Shown here in pieces: positions 53,256-64,000 of a DNA stretch of 64,000 bases. The stretch comes from Variovorax guangxiensis (GTDB lineage: Bacteria; Pseudomonadota; Gammaproteobacteria; Burkholderiales; Burkholderiaceae_C), in the NCBI RefSeq assembly GCF_003952165.1, contig NZ_RXFT01000001.1:1116001-1180000 (forward strand), read 5' to 3'. The position numbers and the translations under genes are program-made. Every line of letters begins with the position of its first letter. Within the stretch, counting starts at the first letter, position 1. The notes beneath the pieces were generated by a model. It saw only the letters and a program-made list of their open reading frames with translations. It did no database searches and was not told the origin of the DNA.

Positions 53256-53699
53256 ATGAAGCGCGTTCTTTCCCTGTCCACCTCCGCCATGCTGGCCGGC
53301 GCGATGCTGGCGGCCAGCGCGGCCTCCGATGCCGGCGCGGCCAGCCGGCATGTGGTGCGGCCCAACTCTGCGGGCGGCACCACCGCCACGAACATGCGGG
53401 CGGTGCGCGGACCCTACGGAGGCTACGCCGCGCGTGCGGGCACGACCTCCGTCAACCCCGACGGTTCGGCCAGCCACCGCAGCGGCTTCGCGGCGACCGG
53501 CGCACGCGGCAGCGTGACCAGCAGCGGCAGCGCGAGCCGCGACGCATCGGGCAACCTGACCCAGACCCGCAGCTCCACCGCCACGAGCGCCGTCACCGGC
53601 AACAGCGTGCAGAGCAGCACCAGCTACAGCAGCGGCAGCGGCCTGACGCACAGCGCCACCTGCTACAGCGCGGCCGGCGCGGTCATTCCCTGCCGTTGA
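53256..53699 (+). CDS. Small secreted Ser/Thr/Gly-rich protein
   Basis: A 147-residue protein with a signal peptide (TSAMLAGAMLAASAASDAGA), then a low-complexity mature part rich in Ser, Thr, Gly and Ala (SGSASRDASGNLTQTRSS), ending with a small Cys pair (ATCYSAAGAVIPCR). The ATG at 53256 follows GAGGAG; an ATG at 53154 is too far upstream. No family is evident. Divergent from the two-component system. Confidence 0.7.
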   Translation: MKRVLSLSTSAMLAGAMLAASAASDAGAASRHVVRPNSAGGTTATNMRAVRGPYGGYAARAGTTSVNPDGSASHRSGFAATGARGSVTSSGSASRDASGNLTQTRSSTATSAVTGNSVQSSTSYSSGSGLTHSATCYSAAGAVIPCR

Positions 53700-53719
53700 T
53701 GCCGGGGGGGAGAGAAACC

Positions 53720-54010
53720 ATGAAGACCAGTCACGCCCTCCTGCTGGCGCTGGCAACGGCGTCCTTCGCCGCCTGCGCCCGGACGCCCGATGCAGGCCAT
53801 GCCACGCAGATGCGCACCGAGCTGCACAAGCGCTTCGGCGCCGCGGACATCGACGTCGACGGCCGCCTCACCCGCGACGAAGCCCGTGGCAAGATGCCGT
53901 GGGTCTACCGCAACTTCGACGCCATCGACAGCGCCCGTGCGGGCAGCGTGACGATCCAGCAGATAGAGGCCTATGCCATGACCCAGCAACGCGGCACGCG
54001 GCAGAGATAG
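53720..54010 (+). CDS. EF-hand lipoprotein
   Basis: A 96-residue protein with a lipoprotein-like signal (ALATASFAACAR) and an EF-hand calcium loop D-I-D-V-D-G-R-L-T-R-D-E. A second, weaker loop is near DAIDSARAGSVTIQQIE. The Asp, Asp, Asp and Glu positions of the first loop are intact. It is probably a calcium-binding envelope protein, 20 bases after the secreted Ser/Thr-rich gene and four bases before the hydroxylase. Confidence 0.8.
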   Translation: MKTSHALLLALATASFAACARTPDAGHATQMRTELHKRFGAADIDVDGRLTRDEARGKMPWVYRNFDAIDSARAGSVTIQQIEAYAMTQQRGTRQR

Positions 54011-54014
54011 CACC

Positions 54015-54875
54015 ATGTCCTTCGATGCGATCCGTGAATCCATGGGCCCCGGCGCCACGGCCTGGCTGACCGGCCTGCTTGTCTTCGTGCTGGCCGCGGC
54101 CACGCTGGAAGGCCTGGTCCAGAGCTTCGTGCGGCGCCGGGCCTACGACTGGCGTGCCTACGGCGCCTCGCTGGCCGACGCGGTGGGCCGGCGCGCGGTC
54201 GACGCGCTGGGCCTGTCGATTGCCGCGCCGGTGCTGGCATGGGCGCATGCGAACCGGGTCGACACCATTTCGCTGTCGACGCCAGCGGCCTTCGCACTGC
54301 TCTTCGTGGGGCAGGAGTTCTGCTACTACTGGTATCACCGCGCGGCGCACCGGGTGCGCTGGTTCTGGGCCACGCACGCGGTACACCACTCGCCCAACGA
54401 ACTCACGCTGGCCGCCGCACTGCGCCTGGGCTGGACGGGCAAGCTCACCGGCACCGCCCTGTTCTTCGCGCCGCTCGTGTGGCTGGGGTTTCCGCCGCTG
54501 GCGGTGGTGGCCACGCTGGCCGCCAACCTGCTCTACCAGTTCTGGCTGCACGCGCCGTGGATGCCGCGCCTTGGGCCGCTCGAATGGGTGCTGAACACGC
54601 CGACGCACCACAAGGTGCATCACGCGTCGAACCCGGAATACCTCGACCGCAACTACGGCGGCGTGCTGATCGTGTTCGACCGGATGTTCGGCACCTTCGC
54701 GCAGGAAAGAGACGGCGTGCAGCTGCGCTATGGCCTGACCACGCCGCTGCTCACCCACAACCCGCTGCGTATTGCCTTCCACGAATGGGCGAACCTGGGC
54801 CGCGACCTGCGGCGAGCCAAGGGGTGGCGCGCGAAGATATCGACCCTTTTCGGTCCACCGGGAGCCTTGTCATGA
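54015..54875 (+). CDS. Sterol desaturase/fatty-acid hydroxylase family protein
   Basis: A 286-residue integral-membrane di-iron enzyme with the three His boxes of the family: HRAAH, HAVHH and HHKVHH, and membrane segments around them. Family members hydroxylate or desaturate lipids. The substrate here is unknown; a membrane-lipid modification role under the neighbouring two-component system is inference. The stop overlaps the next ATG (ATGA). Confidence 0.9.
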   Translation: MSFDAIRESMGPGATAWLTGLLVFVLAAATLEGLVQSFVRRRAYDWRAYGASLADAVGRRAVDALGLSIAAPVLAWAHANRVDTISLSTPAAFALLFVGQEFCYYWYHRAAHRVRWFWATHAVHHSPNELTLAAALRLGWTGKLTGTALFFAPLVWLGFPPLAVVATLAANLLYQFWLHAPWMPRLGPLEWVLNTPTHHKVHHASNPEYLDRNYGGVLIVFDRMFGTFAQERDGVQLRYGLTTPLLTHNPLRIAFHEWANLGRDLRRAKGWRAKISTLFGPPGALS

Positions 54876-55750
54876 CGCGTCTGCTGCAGATCTGCGCAGC
54901 CTGGCTGTGCATGGCGGCGTTCTTTCCCGCGGCGGCGCAGCCGTCCGGTTCGCCGATCTCGCTACCCGGCGTGCGGCTGCTGGCCGACCAGCCCTACGGC
55001 CCCGATGCACGCCAGCGCATGGACGTCTACCTGCCGCCAAAGGTGCAGCACGGCGCGCCGGTGCTCGTGATGGTCCACGGCGGCGCCTGGATGCTTGGCG
55101 ACAAGGCCGCCGCATCGGTGGTCGACCGGAAGGTCGAGCACTGGGTGCGCGAGCAGGGTCTCATCCTGGTTTCGGTGGGCTATCGCTTCGTGCCGCAGGT
55201 CGACGTGATGCAGCAGGCGCAGGACGTGGCGCGTGCCGTCGCCACCGCGCAGGCGAATGCACCGTCGTGGGGTGGCGACGCCGGCCGCTTCGTGCTCATG
55301 GGCCATTCGGCTGGCGCGCACCTCGTCGCGCTGCTCAGCGCATCGCCTTCCATCGCGCGGCAGCAAGGCGCCCGCCCCTGGCTCGGCACTGTGGCGCTCG
55401 ACAGCGCGGCGCTGGACACGGCCGCGCTGATGCAGCGCCGGCACATGCCCTTCTACGACCGCGTGTTCGGCAGCGACCCCGCCTTCTGGCGCAGCGTATC
55501 GCCCTCCGACGCGCTCGCACCTGGCGCGCCGCCGATGCTGCTGGTGTGCTCCACGCAGCGCCGCGACGGCTCGTGCACGCAGGCGCGGCAGTTCGCGGCA
55601 CGCATCGGGGCAACGGGTGGCCGTGCGGAGGTGGTGCCGGAAGATCTTTCGCACGCGCAGATCAACGACGAACTGGGGCAGCCCGGCGCATACACCTCGG
55701 CGGTGGATGCCTTCGTCCGCTCGCTGACCGGGACGCCCGGCCGGAGCTAG
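54872..55750 (+). CDS. Secreted alpha/beta hydrolase (esterase-like)
   Basis: A 292-residue protein with a signal peptide (ending FFPAAAQP) and an alpha/beta hydrolase fold. The oxyanion motif is HGGAW, the nucleophile Ser is in GHSAGAH, and a late DLSHAQIND supplies the His. The HGGxW motif groups it with HSL-like esterases. Coupled to the hydroxylase by ATGA. Its stop codon TAG shares the CTAG palindrome with the convergent sirtuin stop. Confidence 0.88.
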   Translation: MTRLLQICAAWLCMAAFFPAAAQPSGSPISLPGVRLLADQPYGPDARQRMDVYLPPKVQHGAPVLVMVHGGAWMLGDKAAASVVDRKVEHWVREQGLILVSVGYRFVPQVDVMQQAQDVARAVATAQANAPSWGGDAGRFVLMGHSAGAHLVALLSASPSIARQQGARPWLGTVALDSAALDTAALMQRRHMPFYDRVFGSDPAFWRSVSPSDALAPGAPPMLLVCSTQRRDGSCTQARQFAARIGATGGRAEVVPEDLSHAQINDELGQPGAYTSAVDAFVRSLTGTPGRS

Positions 55751-56571
55751 GCCAGCTGCCGCGCGAGCGTCGTCAGCGCCTCGCCGACAGGCTGCTCGAC
55801 CTTCAGCGAAAGCAGCGCATCGGCCCGCGTGCGCCCCAGGTTCACGGCCGCCACCGGCTTGCCTGCCGCGGCGGCCGCCTGCACGAAGCGGAAGCCCGAA
55901 TAGACCATCAGCGAAGAGCCAGCCACGAGCACCGCATCGGCCTCCTCCAGCGCGGCGAAGGCGGCTGCGACGCGCTCCTTCGGCACGCTCTCTCCGAAGA
56001 ACACCACGTCGGGCTTGAGCAGGCCACCGCAGTGCGGGCAGGCGGGCACGTCGAAAGTGGAGAAATCGCGGCCTTCGAGGTCGGCGTCGCCGTCGGGTGC
56101 GGCGCGGGCTTCCAGCTCGGCCCAGCGCGGGTTGCGCCGCCGCAGTTCGAGCTGCAGTTCGGAGCGCGGCGTGCGCCGCTCGCAGCCCATGCAGCGCACG
56201 GTGTCGATACGCCCGTGCAGGTCGACGGTGCCGCGGCTGCCGGCCGCATCGTGCAGGCCGTCGACGTTCTGCGTGAGCAGCAGGCCGACGCGCCCCGCGT
56301 CGCCCAGCTTCGCCAGCGCGCGGTGCGCGGCGCCGGGCCGTGCGCCCGCCATGGTCGGCCAGCCGATCAGGCTGCGCGCCCAGTAGCGCTTGCGCGTGGA
56401 TTGCTCGCCCATGAAGGCCTGGTAGGTGACGGGCGACGGGCGCTTCCACTCGCCGTCGAGGTCGCGGTAGTCGGGAATGCCCGATTCGGTGCTGCAGCCT
56501 GCGCCGGTGAGCACGAAGAGCTTGCGGTGGCGCGTGGCGAAGTCGGCCAGCGCGGCGGAATTGGCGTCCAT
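55747..56571 (-). CDS. Sir2-family NAD-dependent protein deacylase
   Basis: A 274-residue sirtuin: GAGCSTESGIPDYRD (NAD loop), TQNVDGLHDAAG with the general base His in DLHGRID, and a zinc ribbon CMGCERR...CPHCGG (four Cys, widely spaced by a charged insert of about 50 residues). It probably acts as an NAD-dependent protein deacetylase or desuccinylase. The start was taken at MDANSAALADF; an ATG four codons earlier is possible. Confidence 0.92.
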   Translation of the reverse strand: MDANSAALADFATRHRKLFVLTGAGCSTESGIPDYRDLDGEWKRPSPVTYQAFMGEQSTRKRYWARSLIGWPTMAGARPGAAHRALAKLGDAGRVGLLLTQNVDGLHDAAGSRGTVDLHGRIDTVRCMGCERRTPRSELQLELRRRNPRWAELEARAAPDGDADLEGRDFSTFDVPACPHCGGLLKPDVVFFGESVPKERVAAAFAALEEADAVLVAGSSLMVYSGFRFVQAAAAAGKPVAAVNLGRTRADALLSLKVEQPVGEALTTLARQLA

Positions 56572-56693
56572 GCGGGCGAGCATACGTGGGCGCGCCGTGG
56601 GCCGCTCGCGCCGGGGATTGGCGGCAGCCGGCATTGCGTACGGCAGCCTGCGTTCCTAGGATGGCGGTCTTTCCCTCGAAGGAGCCAGTTCGC

Positions 56694-57116
56694 ATGATGA
56701 AAGTACAGGGCGCCTGCCATTGCGGCCGGATCAGCTACGAAGCCGAGGTCGATCCCGAGAAGGTCGGGCTGTGCAACTGCACCGACTGCCAGGTGCTCTC
56801 GGGCACGGCGTATCGCGTGTCGGTGACGGTGCCCGCCGCCGGCTTCAGGCTGCTGAGCGGCAAGCCCCGCGGCTACGTGAAGACGGCCGACAGCGGCGTG
56901 CTGCGCCGGCAGAGCTTCTGCGAGAACTGCGGTACGCCGGTCTGGGCCAGTGCCGACAGCGACACGCCTCCCAGCTACACGCTTCGCATCGGCCCGCTGG
57001 CGCAGCGCGCACTGCTGGCCCCGCGCCGCCGGATATGGTGCCGCTCGGCGCTGGCGTGGTCCGAGAACCTGAGCGGGCTGCCTGCGGCGGACGCGGAACC
57101 CGCGCCATCGGCCTGA
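56694..57116 (+). CDS. GFA/CENP-V family zinc protein
   Basis: A 140-residue protein of the GFA family (glutathione-dependent formaldehyde-activating enzyme fold). Zinc ligands are in CHCGRI, CNCTDCQVLSG and FCENCGTPVW. AAGGAG lies eight bases before the first of two ATGs (56694, 56697). Specific substrates of most GFA-family members are unknown. Divergent from the sirtuin. Confidence 0.9.
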   Translation: MMKVQGACHCGRISYEAEVDPEKVGLCNCTDCQVLSGTAYRVSVTVPAAGFRLLSGKPRGYVKTADSGVLRRQSFCENCGTPVWASADSDTPPSYTLRIGPLAQRALLAPRRRIWCRSALAWSENLSGLPAADAEPAPSA

Positions 57117-57129
57117 CAAGCTCCAAGGG

Positions 57130-57693
57130 TCAGGCCCGGCCCTCGCCGAGGTCGCACCACATGTGCACCTTTCCAAGCAAGGCACCACCGAGCGCAATGG
57201 CCATCGGCTCGACGCCGAAGCTGCGGAAGCCGCAGTCCTCGTAGAGTTTCTGCGCGGCTTCGTTGCCTTCGGTGACGGTGAGCTGCACCACCCGCAGGCC
57301 GGCGCGCGCCCGCGCGTGGTCGAGCAAGGCCAGCACCAGCCGGCGGCCGAAGCCCACGCGTCGCGCAGAGGCCTTCACCGACATGCCGAACAGCGTGGCC
57401 TTGTGGCTGGCTCGCTCGCGCGTCTCGAAGCTCAGGCCAGCCGCGCCGACCAGCGCGCCGCTGTCGTCGAATGCGCCGTAGACCACGCTGTCGCCGCTCG
57501 CACCATCTGCGGCCCCGAGGCGCTCCATCCACCAGCTCAGCGGCAAGGCGGCACGCTCCTCCACCGTGGAGGTGAAGGCGCTGGGGTGCCTGGCGTAGGC
57601 GTCGAGCATCACGGCGCGATAGGCCTCGGCGTCGGCCGCGCTCAGGCGGCGGACGACGTTGCGATCGCGCGGCAAGGCCTCAGAAACGGACAC
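57130..57693 (-). CDS. GNAT-family N-acetyltransferase
   Basis: A 187-residue acetyltransferase with the acetyl-CoA loop motif KASARRVGFGRRLVLALLDHA and the C-terminal GNEAAQKLYEDCGFRSFG. The start is a GTG at 57693, giving a 14-base overlap with the upstream DUF3574 lipoprotein; no in-frame ATG with a better site is seen. Substrate unknown. Confidence 0.87.
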   Translation of the reverse strand: MSVSEALPRDRNVVRRLSAADAEAYRAVMLDAYARHPSAFTSTVEERAALPLSWWMERLGAADGASGDSVVYGAFDDSGALVGAAGLSFETRERASHKATLFGMSVKASARRVGFGRRLVLALLDHARARAGLRVVQLTVTEGNEAAQKLYEDCGFRSFGVEPMAIALGGALLGKVHMWCDLGEGRA

Positions 57694-58126
57694 AGACAGC
57701 CTGCCTCTCCTGCAGCACGGCTTCCTGCGCGAACCTCTGGCGGTACGCGCCGATGATGGCGGCGATGGCGGCGTCGTCCTTCTCGCTGCGCGCATGCAGC
57801 AGCACGACCAGCTTGGAGCGCTCGCGCACCACTTCGCCCGACACGCCTCGCCACTGGCCCGCCGCATCGATCACCGTCAGGCCCTGCGGGAACGCGGGTG
57901 TCACGGTGCCGTCGAGGAAGGCGGTCCACTCGGCGTCCGACACCTGGCCGCCCGAGGGAATGGCACGGCCGAAAAACAGGGTGTCGCGCTCGAAGGTCTC
58001 GAAGCCGCTCCCGCAGGCCCTTGCGCCGCCGGCCCCCGGGGGCGGCAAGGTGCCGCAGCCGGCCAGCGCCAGGGCGGCCGCAAGCGCGACGCGGACAGCA
58101 GACAGGGTCGCTCTTCTGGTTGTCAT
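57680..58126 (-). CDS. DUF3574 lipoprotein
   Basis: A 148-residue lipoprotein: signal ending LALAGCGT, then a DUF3574 domain (ETFERDTLFFGRAIPSGG, then VSDAEWTAFLDGTVTPAFPQG). Start at 58126 because AGGAGGTG lies directly upstream. Function unknown; the domain is found in many proteobacterial lipoproteins. Overlaps the GNAT gene. Confidence 0.82.
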   Translation of the reverse strand: MTTRRATLSAVRVALAAALALAGCGTLPPPGAGGARACGSGFETFERDTLFFGRAIPSGGQVSDAEWTAFLDGTVTPAFPQGLTVIDAAGQWRGVSGEVVRERSKLVVLLHARSEKDDAAIAAIIGAYRQRFAQEAVLQERQAVCVRF

Positions 58127-58153
58127 GCGCGCACCTCCTTGCATCGTCGTTGT

Positions 58154-58888
58154 TCAGCCCGGCAGAAAGACCAGCGGCGCGGGCTGGCCCTCGGCGGGCG
58201 GCTGGCCGCGGTCGAGCAGCCGCCAGCCGGGATTCCAGCGCGAAAGGCGGTTTTCGGCAACGGCCTCCTCCAGCATCGACTGGGCGGCTTCGGGGCGCTG
58301 CCAGTCCAGCGCCAGAGTGCGCAGGTCCCAGTCCCACCAGGGGCAGGCGCGGATGCGCTCGACCAGTGTGTCGGGAAAGCGCTGGCGGATCACCTTGGCA
58401 GGCACGCCGCCCACCACGGTGAAGGGCGCCACGTCGCGCGTCACCACCGCGCCCGCGCCGATCACCGCGCCGTCGCCGATGGCGATGCCGCTCTTGAGGC
58501 TGACGCGCGAGCCGATCCACACGTCGTTGCCGATGGTCACCGGCGAGTGCGACGGAAACTGGCCGACCGACTGGTGGCGGTACGGCTCGGGGAAATTCGG
58601 CGCATAGGCCAGCATGTGCGTGGTGAACCAGTCGGCCGGATGGTCCGACAGGGTCTGCACGCCGTCGCCGATGGAGCAATAGCGCCCCATGCGCACGTCG
58701 ACGAGCAGCGCGCCGGGCGAGATGCTCGTATACGCACCCACGGAGCAACTCGCATGCAGCTGGGCCGAGTGCCAGATGCGCACCGGAGTCTCGAAGCGGA
58801 ACGGCGTCGGCAGAAGGCAGCCGTCGGACAGGAAGAGCCCGTAGCTTTCGAGCCCCTTCGACAGTTCGGCGTTGATCGTCAGGCTCAT
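58154..58888 (-). CDS. Left-handed beta-helix (hexapeptide) acetyltransferase
   Basis: A 244-residue protein with hexapeptide repeats ([35 protein letters not shown]) and the CatB-like ending [18 protein letters not shown]. An insert with the H-x-x-D of DHPADWF supplies the usual active-site His of xenobiotic acetyltransferases. The acceptor (sugar, antibiotic or other) cannot be told from sequence. Confidence 0.88.
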   Translation of the reverse strand: MSLTINAELSKGLESYGLFLSDGCLLPTPFRFETPVRIWHSAQLHASCSVGAYTSISPGALLVDVRMGRYCSIGDGVQTLSDHPADWFTTHMLAYAPNFPEPYRHQSVGQFPSHSPVTIGNDVWIGSRVSLKSGIAIGDGAVIGAGAVVTRDVAPFTVVGGVPAKVIRQRFPDTLVERIRACPWWDWDLRTLALDWQRPEAAQSMLEEAVAENRLSRWNPGWRLLDRGQPPAEGQPAPLVFLPG

Positions 58889-58912
58889 GGGCTGGGCGCT
58901 CGGTTGCGTTGC

Positions 58913-60352
58913 TCAGGCCTCGGGCGCGATGGCCTCGGCGTATTCGTAGAGCGCGCCGAGGATCTCTTCTCCACGCTCATCGGCGTTCTCGGAGAGCGCG
59001 TCGACTTCGCTGAACAGCATCTCGATGGTGCGCGCCCCGCCCTCGCCCTTGAAGAGCTTCGCGACACGCAGCGATTCCCAGCGCTCGGTCTCGTCCTCGT
59101 TCAGCAGCTGCGGCCAGTTGCGCGCGCGATAGCGGAAGAGGATTTCTTCCAGACGGCCATCGTCGAAGCCCGTGCGATCCTTGGCCAGCTCCTCTGGCGA
59201 CAAGCCGCGCAGCTGGTTCAGGCGCCGCCGGTCGGCGTTGCCGACGAAGCCGCCGTACAGGTCTTCGTCGACATCGGGCGTGGCCTCCCTGGGCCGGGCG
59301 TAGACCTGCGACCAGATCGCGCTCATGTCGGGCAGGTCGCGCGCAATGGCCGCGTGGCGCATCGCCGCTTCGAGATCGACGCCCCAGCGCTCGGCCATGG
59401 GCGCCGCGAGCGTGCGCAGGTTGCCGACCACCATCGGCGACTTGTTGAGGTGCACGCCCTTGATCGGCAGGCGCACCACGCCCTCGGGCAGGTCGGCCGT
59501 GCGGGTGAAGAGGCGCAGCCGCAGCGTCTCGACGTCGATGTCGCGCAGCTCGCTGGGGTCGTGGGCCAGGTCCCAGGCCAGCAGTTCGTTCTTGTTGGTG
59601 GGGTGGCTGGCCAGCGGCCACATCACTGCAAGGCAGCCGCGCTCGACCGGGAACATGCCCGAGACGTGCAGGAAGGGCTTGGCGGTCTCGCGCGTCGCGG
59701 GCAGGCCCAGCTCGGTGGCGACGCGGTCCTTCCTGTGCAGGCCGAAGGCGAAGTCGAACAGCTTGGGCTGCTTGCTGCGGATGAGGCGCGCCAGCGCGAT
59801 GGTGGCGCGCACGTCCGACAGCGCATCGTGCGCCGATTCGTGCAGCAGGCCGTTGGCGCGTGCCAGGTCTTCGAGCTTGAAGCTGGGCTTGCCGTCCTCC
59901 TTCTTCGGCCACTCGATGCCCTCTGGGCGCAGCGCATAAGTGAGGCGCACCACGTCCAGCAGGTCCCAGCGGCCGCATTCGTTCTGCCATTCGCGCGCGT
60001 ACGGGTCGATCAGGTTGCGCCAGAACAGGAAGCGCGTGACCTCGTCGTCGAAGCGGATGGTGTTGTAGCCCACGCCGATGGTGCCGGGCTGCGAGAACGC
60101 CTTCTCGATTCGGGCGGCGAACTCATGCTCGGGAATGCCGCGCTCCAGGCACAGCTGCGGCGTGATGCCGGTGATGAGGCAGGCCTCGGGGCTGGGCAGG
60201 TAGTCCGGCGCGGGCTTGCAGTAGATCATCAGCGGCTCGCCGACTTCGTTGAGCTCGGCGTCCGTGCGGATGGCCGCGAACTGCGAGGGACGGTCGCGGC
60301 GCGGCACCGCGCCGAAGGTTTCGTAGTCGTGCCAGAGAAAGGTGTGGTTCAT
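58913..60352 (-). CDS. sbcB: Exonuclease I
   Basis: Processive 3'-5' single-strand DNA exonuclease used in recombination and mismatch repair. The 479-residue protein starts with the DEDD motif HDYETFGAVPRRDRP (Asp, Glu), continues with GYNTIRFDDEVTR and SAHDALSDVRATI (His and Asp), and has the SH3-like and C-terminal domains of SbcB. Its ATG abuts the cls stop, so the two genes may be transcribed together. Confidence 0.95.
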   Translation of the reverse strand: MNHTFLWHDYETFGAVPRRDRPSQFAAIRTDAELNEVGEPLMIYCKPAPDYLPSPEACLITGITPQLCLERGIPEHEFAARIEKAFSQPGTIGVGYNTIRFDDEVTRFLFWRNLIDPYAREWQNECGRWDLLDVVRLTYALRPEGIEWPKKEDGKPSFKLEDLARANGLLHESAHDALSDVRATIALARLIRSKQPKLFDFAFGLHRKDRVATELGLPATRETAKPFLHVSGMFPVERGCLAVMWPLASHPTNKNELLAWDLAHDPSELRDIDVETLRLRLFTRTADLPEGVVRLPIKGVHLNKSPMVVGNLRTLAAPMAERWGVDLEAAMRHAAIARDLPDMSAIWSQVYARPREATPDVDEDLYGGFVGNADRRRLNQLRGLSPEELAKDRTGFDDGRLEEILFRYRARNWPQLLNEDETERWESLRVAKLFKGEGGARTIEMLFSEVDALSENADERGEEILGALYEYAEAIAPEA

Positions 60353-61798
60353 TCAGAGCAAGGGTGAAAACAGGCGTGCGATCGCGTCGCCGAGGCGGCG
60401 CCAGAAACCCTGGCGCCGGTTGGCGCGCACCGCGCCGGAGCTGTGCAGGTCGGTCTCGAACTGCGCCGCCAGCGGGCGGGTCAGCTCGGGGCCGTAGACC
60501 ACCGCGCAGACCTCGAAGTTGAGGCGGAAGCTGCGGTTGTCGAAATTGGCGGTGCCGATCATCGCGCAATGGTCGTCCACCACCAGGGTCTTGGAATGGA
60601 GCATGCGCGCCTTGTACTCCCAGACCTTCACGCCGGCGGCGATCAGCTCGTCGAAGTACGAACGCGCGGCGGCGCTCACGACGGCCGAGTCGCTGCGCCG
60701 CGGCACCAGCAGGCGCACGTCGACACCGCGCAGCGCGGCGCTCGTGAGCGCCATCAGCGCGGGCTCGCCGGGCACGAAGTACGGCGTGGTGAGCCAGGCG
60801 CGGTGCGTGGCCGAATGGATGGCCTCGACGTGCATGCGGTGGATGGCTTCCATCGGGCTGTCGGGGCCGCTGGTGACGATCTGCACCGGGATGTCGCCGG
60901 CCTCCAGCTGCGGCAGCATGGCGTTCAGCGCGTCGTCCATGCCGCGCGGATCTTCGCCTGTGGCGTAGGTCCAGTCTTCGAGGAAGGTGGTCTGCAGCCA
61001 GCGCACCGCGCTGCCTTCGACGCGCAGGTGCACGTCGTGATACGCGTCGGGGTTGGTGCGCTTGTCTTCCTCGTCGGTGATGTTCACGCCGCCGGTGAAG
61101 CCCACGCGGCCGTCGCACACCACGATCTTGCGGTGGGTGCGGTAGTTGGTCACAGGGCGCAGGCGGCGTCCGATCTTGGTGTCGTGGAACAGCGCCACCT
61201 TGACGCCCGCGTCGAGCATCGGCGCCATGAACTTGCGGCCTATGCGCTTGGAGCCCAGCGCGTCGATCAGCAGGCGCACCGTCACGCCCTCCTTCGCGCG
61301 TTCGATCAGAAGGTCGCGCAGCGCGGTGCCGATGCGGTCGGGCTCGAAGATGTAGTACTCGAGGTGGATGTGGTTCCGCGCGGCGCGCACGGCGTCGAAG
61401 ATCGCGTCGAAGGTGCGCGCGCCGCCGGAGAGCAGTTCGACATCGAGCGCGCTGGACACCGGCAGGCCGCAGGTCGCGGTGCCCAGCTTGGCCATCTGTT
61501 GCAGCGCTGGAGGAGCGTCGCGCGCCGCGTCGCGCAGCCGCGCCACGTCGGCCTGGGCGAAGGCACTGGCGCGGCTGCGCAGGCGCTTCAGGCGCTGCTT
61601 CTTCAGCCGCTGCGGCCCGAGGAAGTAGTAGACGACGAAGCCCGCGAACGGCAGCAGCGCCAGCGAGAGGATCCAGCTCATCGTCGAGACCGGCGCGCGC
61701 TTCTGCATCACGATCCAGACCGACAACACCGCGATGTAGCCGCTCCATGCCAGGGAGAGGCCGGTTTTCCATTCGTGGCTGAGTTCGGGGAGGATCAA
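60353..61798 (-). CDS. cls: Cardiolipin synthase (phospholipase D family)
   Basis: Joins two phosphatidylglycerols to cardiolipin in the inner membrane. The 481-residue protein has two N-terminal membrane helices, then two HKD motifs: HRKIVVCDGRVGFTGG and HSKTLVVDDHCAMIGTANFD. The length and two-helix start match ClsA. It directly precedes sbcB on the same strand, with no gap between them. Confidence 0.95.
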   Translation of the reverse strand: MILPELSHEWKTGLSLAWSGYIAVLSVWIVMQKRAPVSTMSWILSLALLPFAGFVVYYFLGPQRLKKQRLKRLRSRASAFAQADVARLRDAARDAPPALQQMAKLGTATCGLPVSSALDVELLSGGARTFDAIFDAVRAARNHIHLEYYIFEPDRIGTALRDLLIERAKEGVTVRLLIDALGSKRIGRKFMAPMLDAGVKVALFHDTKIGRRLRPVTNYRTHRKIVVCDGRVGFTGGVNITDEEDKRTNPDAYHDVHLRVEGSAVRWLQTTFLEDWTYATGEDPRGMDDALNAMLPQLEAGDIPVQIVTSGPDSPMEAIHRMHVEAIHSATHRAWLTTPYFVPGEPALMALTSAALRGVDVRLLVPRRSDSAVVSAAARSYFDELIAAGVKVWEYKARMLHSKTLVVDDHCAMIGTANFDNRSFRLNFEVCAVVYGPELTRPLAAQFETDLHSSGAVRANRRQGFWRRLGDAIARLFSPLL

Positions 61799-61852
61799 GG
61801 CGGAAAAACGGTTGGTGCTGGTGCGCGGTTCGATATGCGTGGCCGCAAAGAA

Positions 61853-61881
61853 AAAGGCCGGTAGCGATGCTACCGGCCTTT
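61853..61881 (-). terminator. Intrinsic terminator after clpA
   Basis: A perfect 13-bp stem (AAAGGCCGGTAGC with GCTACCGGCCTTT, three-base loop). On the minus strand it is followed by a T-run (TTTTTCTTT), so it ends clpA transcription; flanking A/T on both sides would allow weaker use in the other direction. It lies 32 bases beyond the clpA stop and 55 bases ahead of cls. Confidence 0.88.
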
Positions 61882-61912
61882 GACTTCATTGCAGAAACCG
61901 CTACGGGCTCAT

Positions 61913-64000
<2,088 letters not shown>

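Overview
The window reads as a high-GC betaproteobacterial chromosome, most likely Comamonadaceae and probably Variovorax. This rests on gene content, the very dense ATGA-coupled operons and roughly 68-70 percent GC; no marker gene here fixes the species. About fifty protein genes cover nearly all of it. I see no rRNA, tRNA, CRISPR array, insertion sequence or prophage, and no gene-free stretch longer than 300 bases.

Layout. 1-6014: the 3' end of a cellulose operon (bcsB end, bcsZ, bcsC), meeting head-on with a GGDEF-EAL c-di-GMP protein. 7.5-10.8 kb: an I78-type inhibitor lipoprotein, a HAD hydrolase coupled to phosphoglucomutase, and a PPC-domain protein. 10.8-15.6 kb: homoserine dehydrogenase behind a Thr/Ile/Val-rich leader peptide and a terminator, and an aapJQM amino-acid ABC transporter with no ATPase gene beside it. 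15.6-24.1 kb: DoxX protein, peptide deformylase, a Tyr/Pro-rich lipoprotein, then ligA-zipA-smc. The 5' two thirds of ligA has much lower GC than everything around it and carries a basic insert. 24.1-26.6 kb: a lipoprotein, a ParA-like ATPase and a GYF_2 membrane protein.

26.6-36.2 kb (minus strand) is a tightly coupled ten-gene operon. Its families are those of aryl-polyene type clusters: acyl carrier protein, COG4648 membrane protein, AMP-ligase/dehydratase fusion, LpxL-like acyltransferase, LolA-like protein, MMPL exporter, polysaccharide deacetylase, methyltransferase, dehydratase and ketoreductase. No ketosynthase is present in the window. 36.2-39.4 kb holds a HerA/YjgR-type ATPase and an ECF sigma factor with its NrsF-type anti-sigma factor. 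The sigma gene has a SigF-type promoter overlapping its apparent start codon.

39.5-51 kb is a nucleobase island on the plus strand. It has URC1-like GTP cyclohydrolase II, URC4-like DUF1688 protein and uracil phosphoribosyltransferase (the URC pyrimidine-degradation set). These are followed by a BMP-family binding protein, a lipoprotein-type nucleosidase, an ABC ATPase with two permeases, two uncharacterised proteins and a cytosine deaminase. Together they suggest periplasmic nucleoside cleavage, nucleobase uptake, deamination and uracil breakdown. 51-55.7 kb holds a two-component system divergent from a small secreted/EF-hand/fatty-acid-hydroxylase/esterase operon, with OmpR-type direct repeats between them. 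55.7-64 kb holds a sirtuin, GFA protein, GNAT, DUF3574 lipoprotein, hexapeptide acetyltransferase, exonuclease I, cardiolipin synthase and the 3' part of clpA with its terminator.
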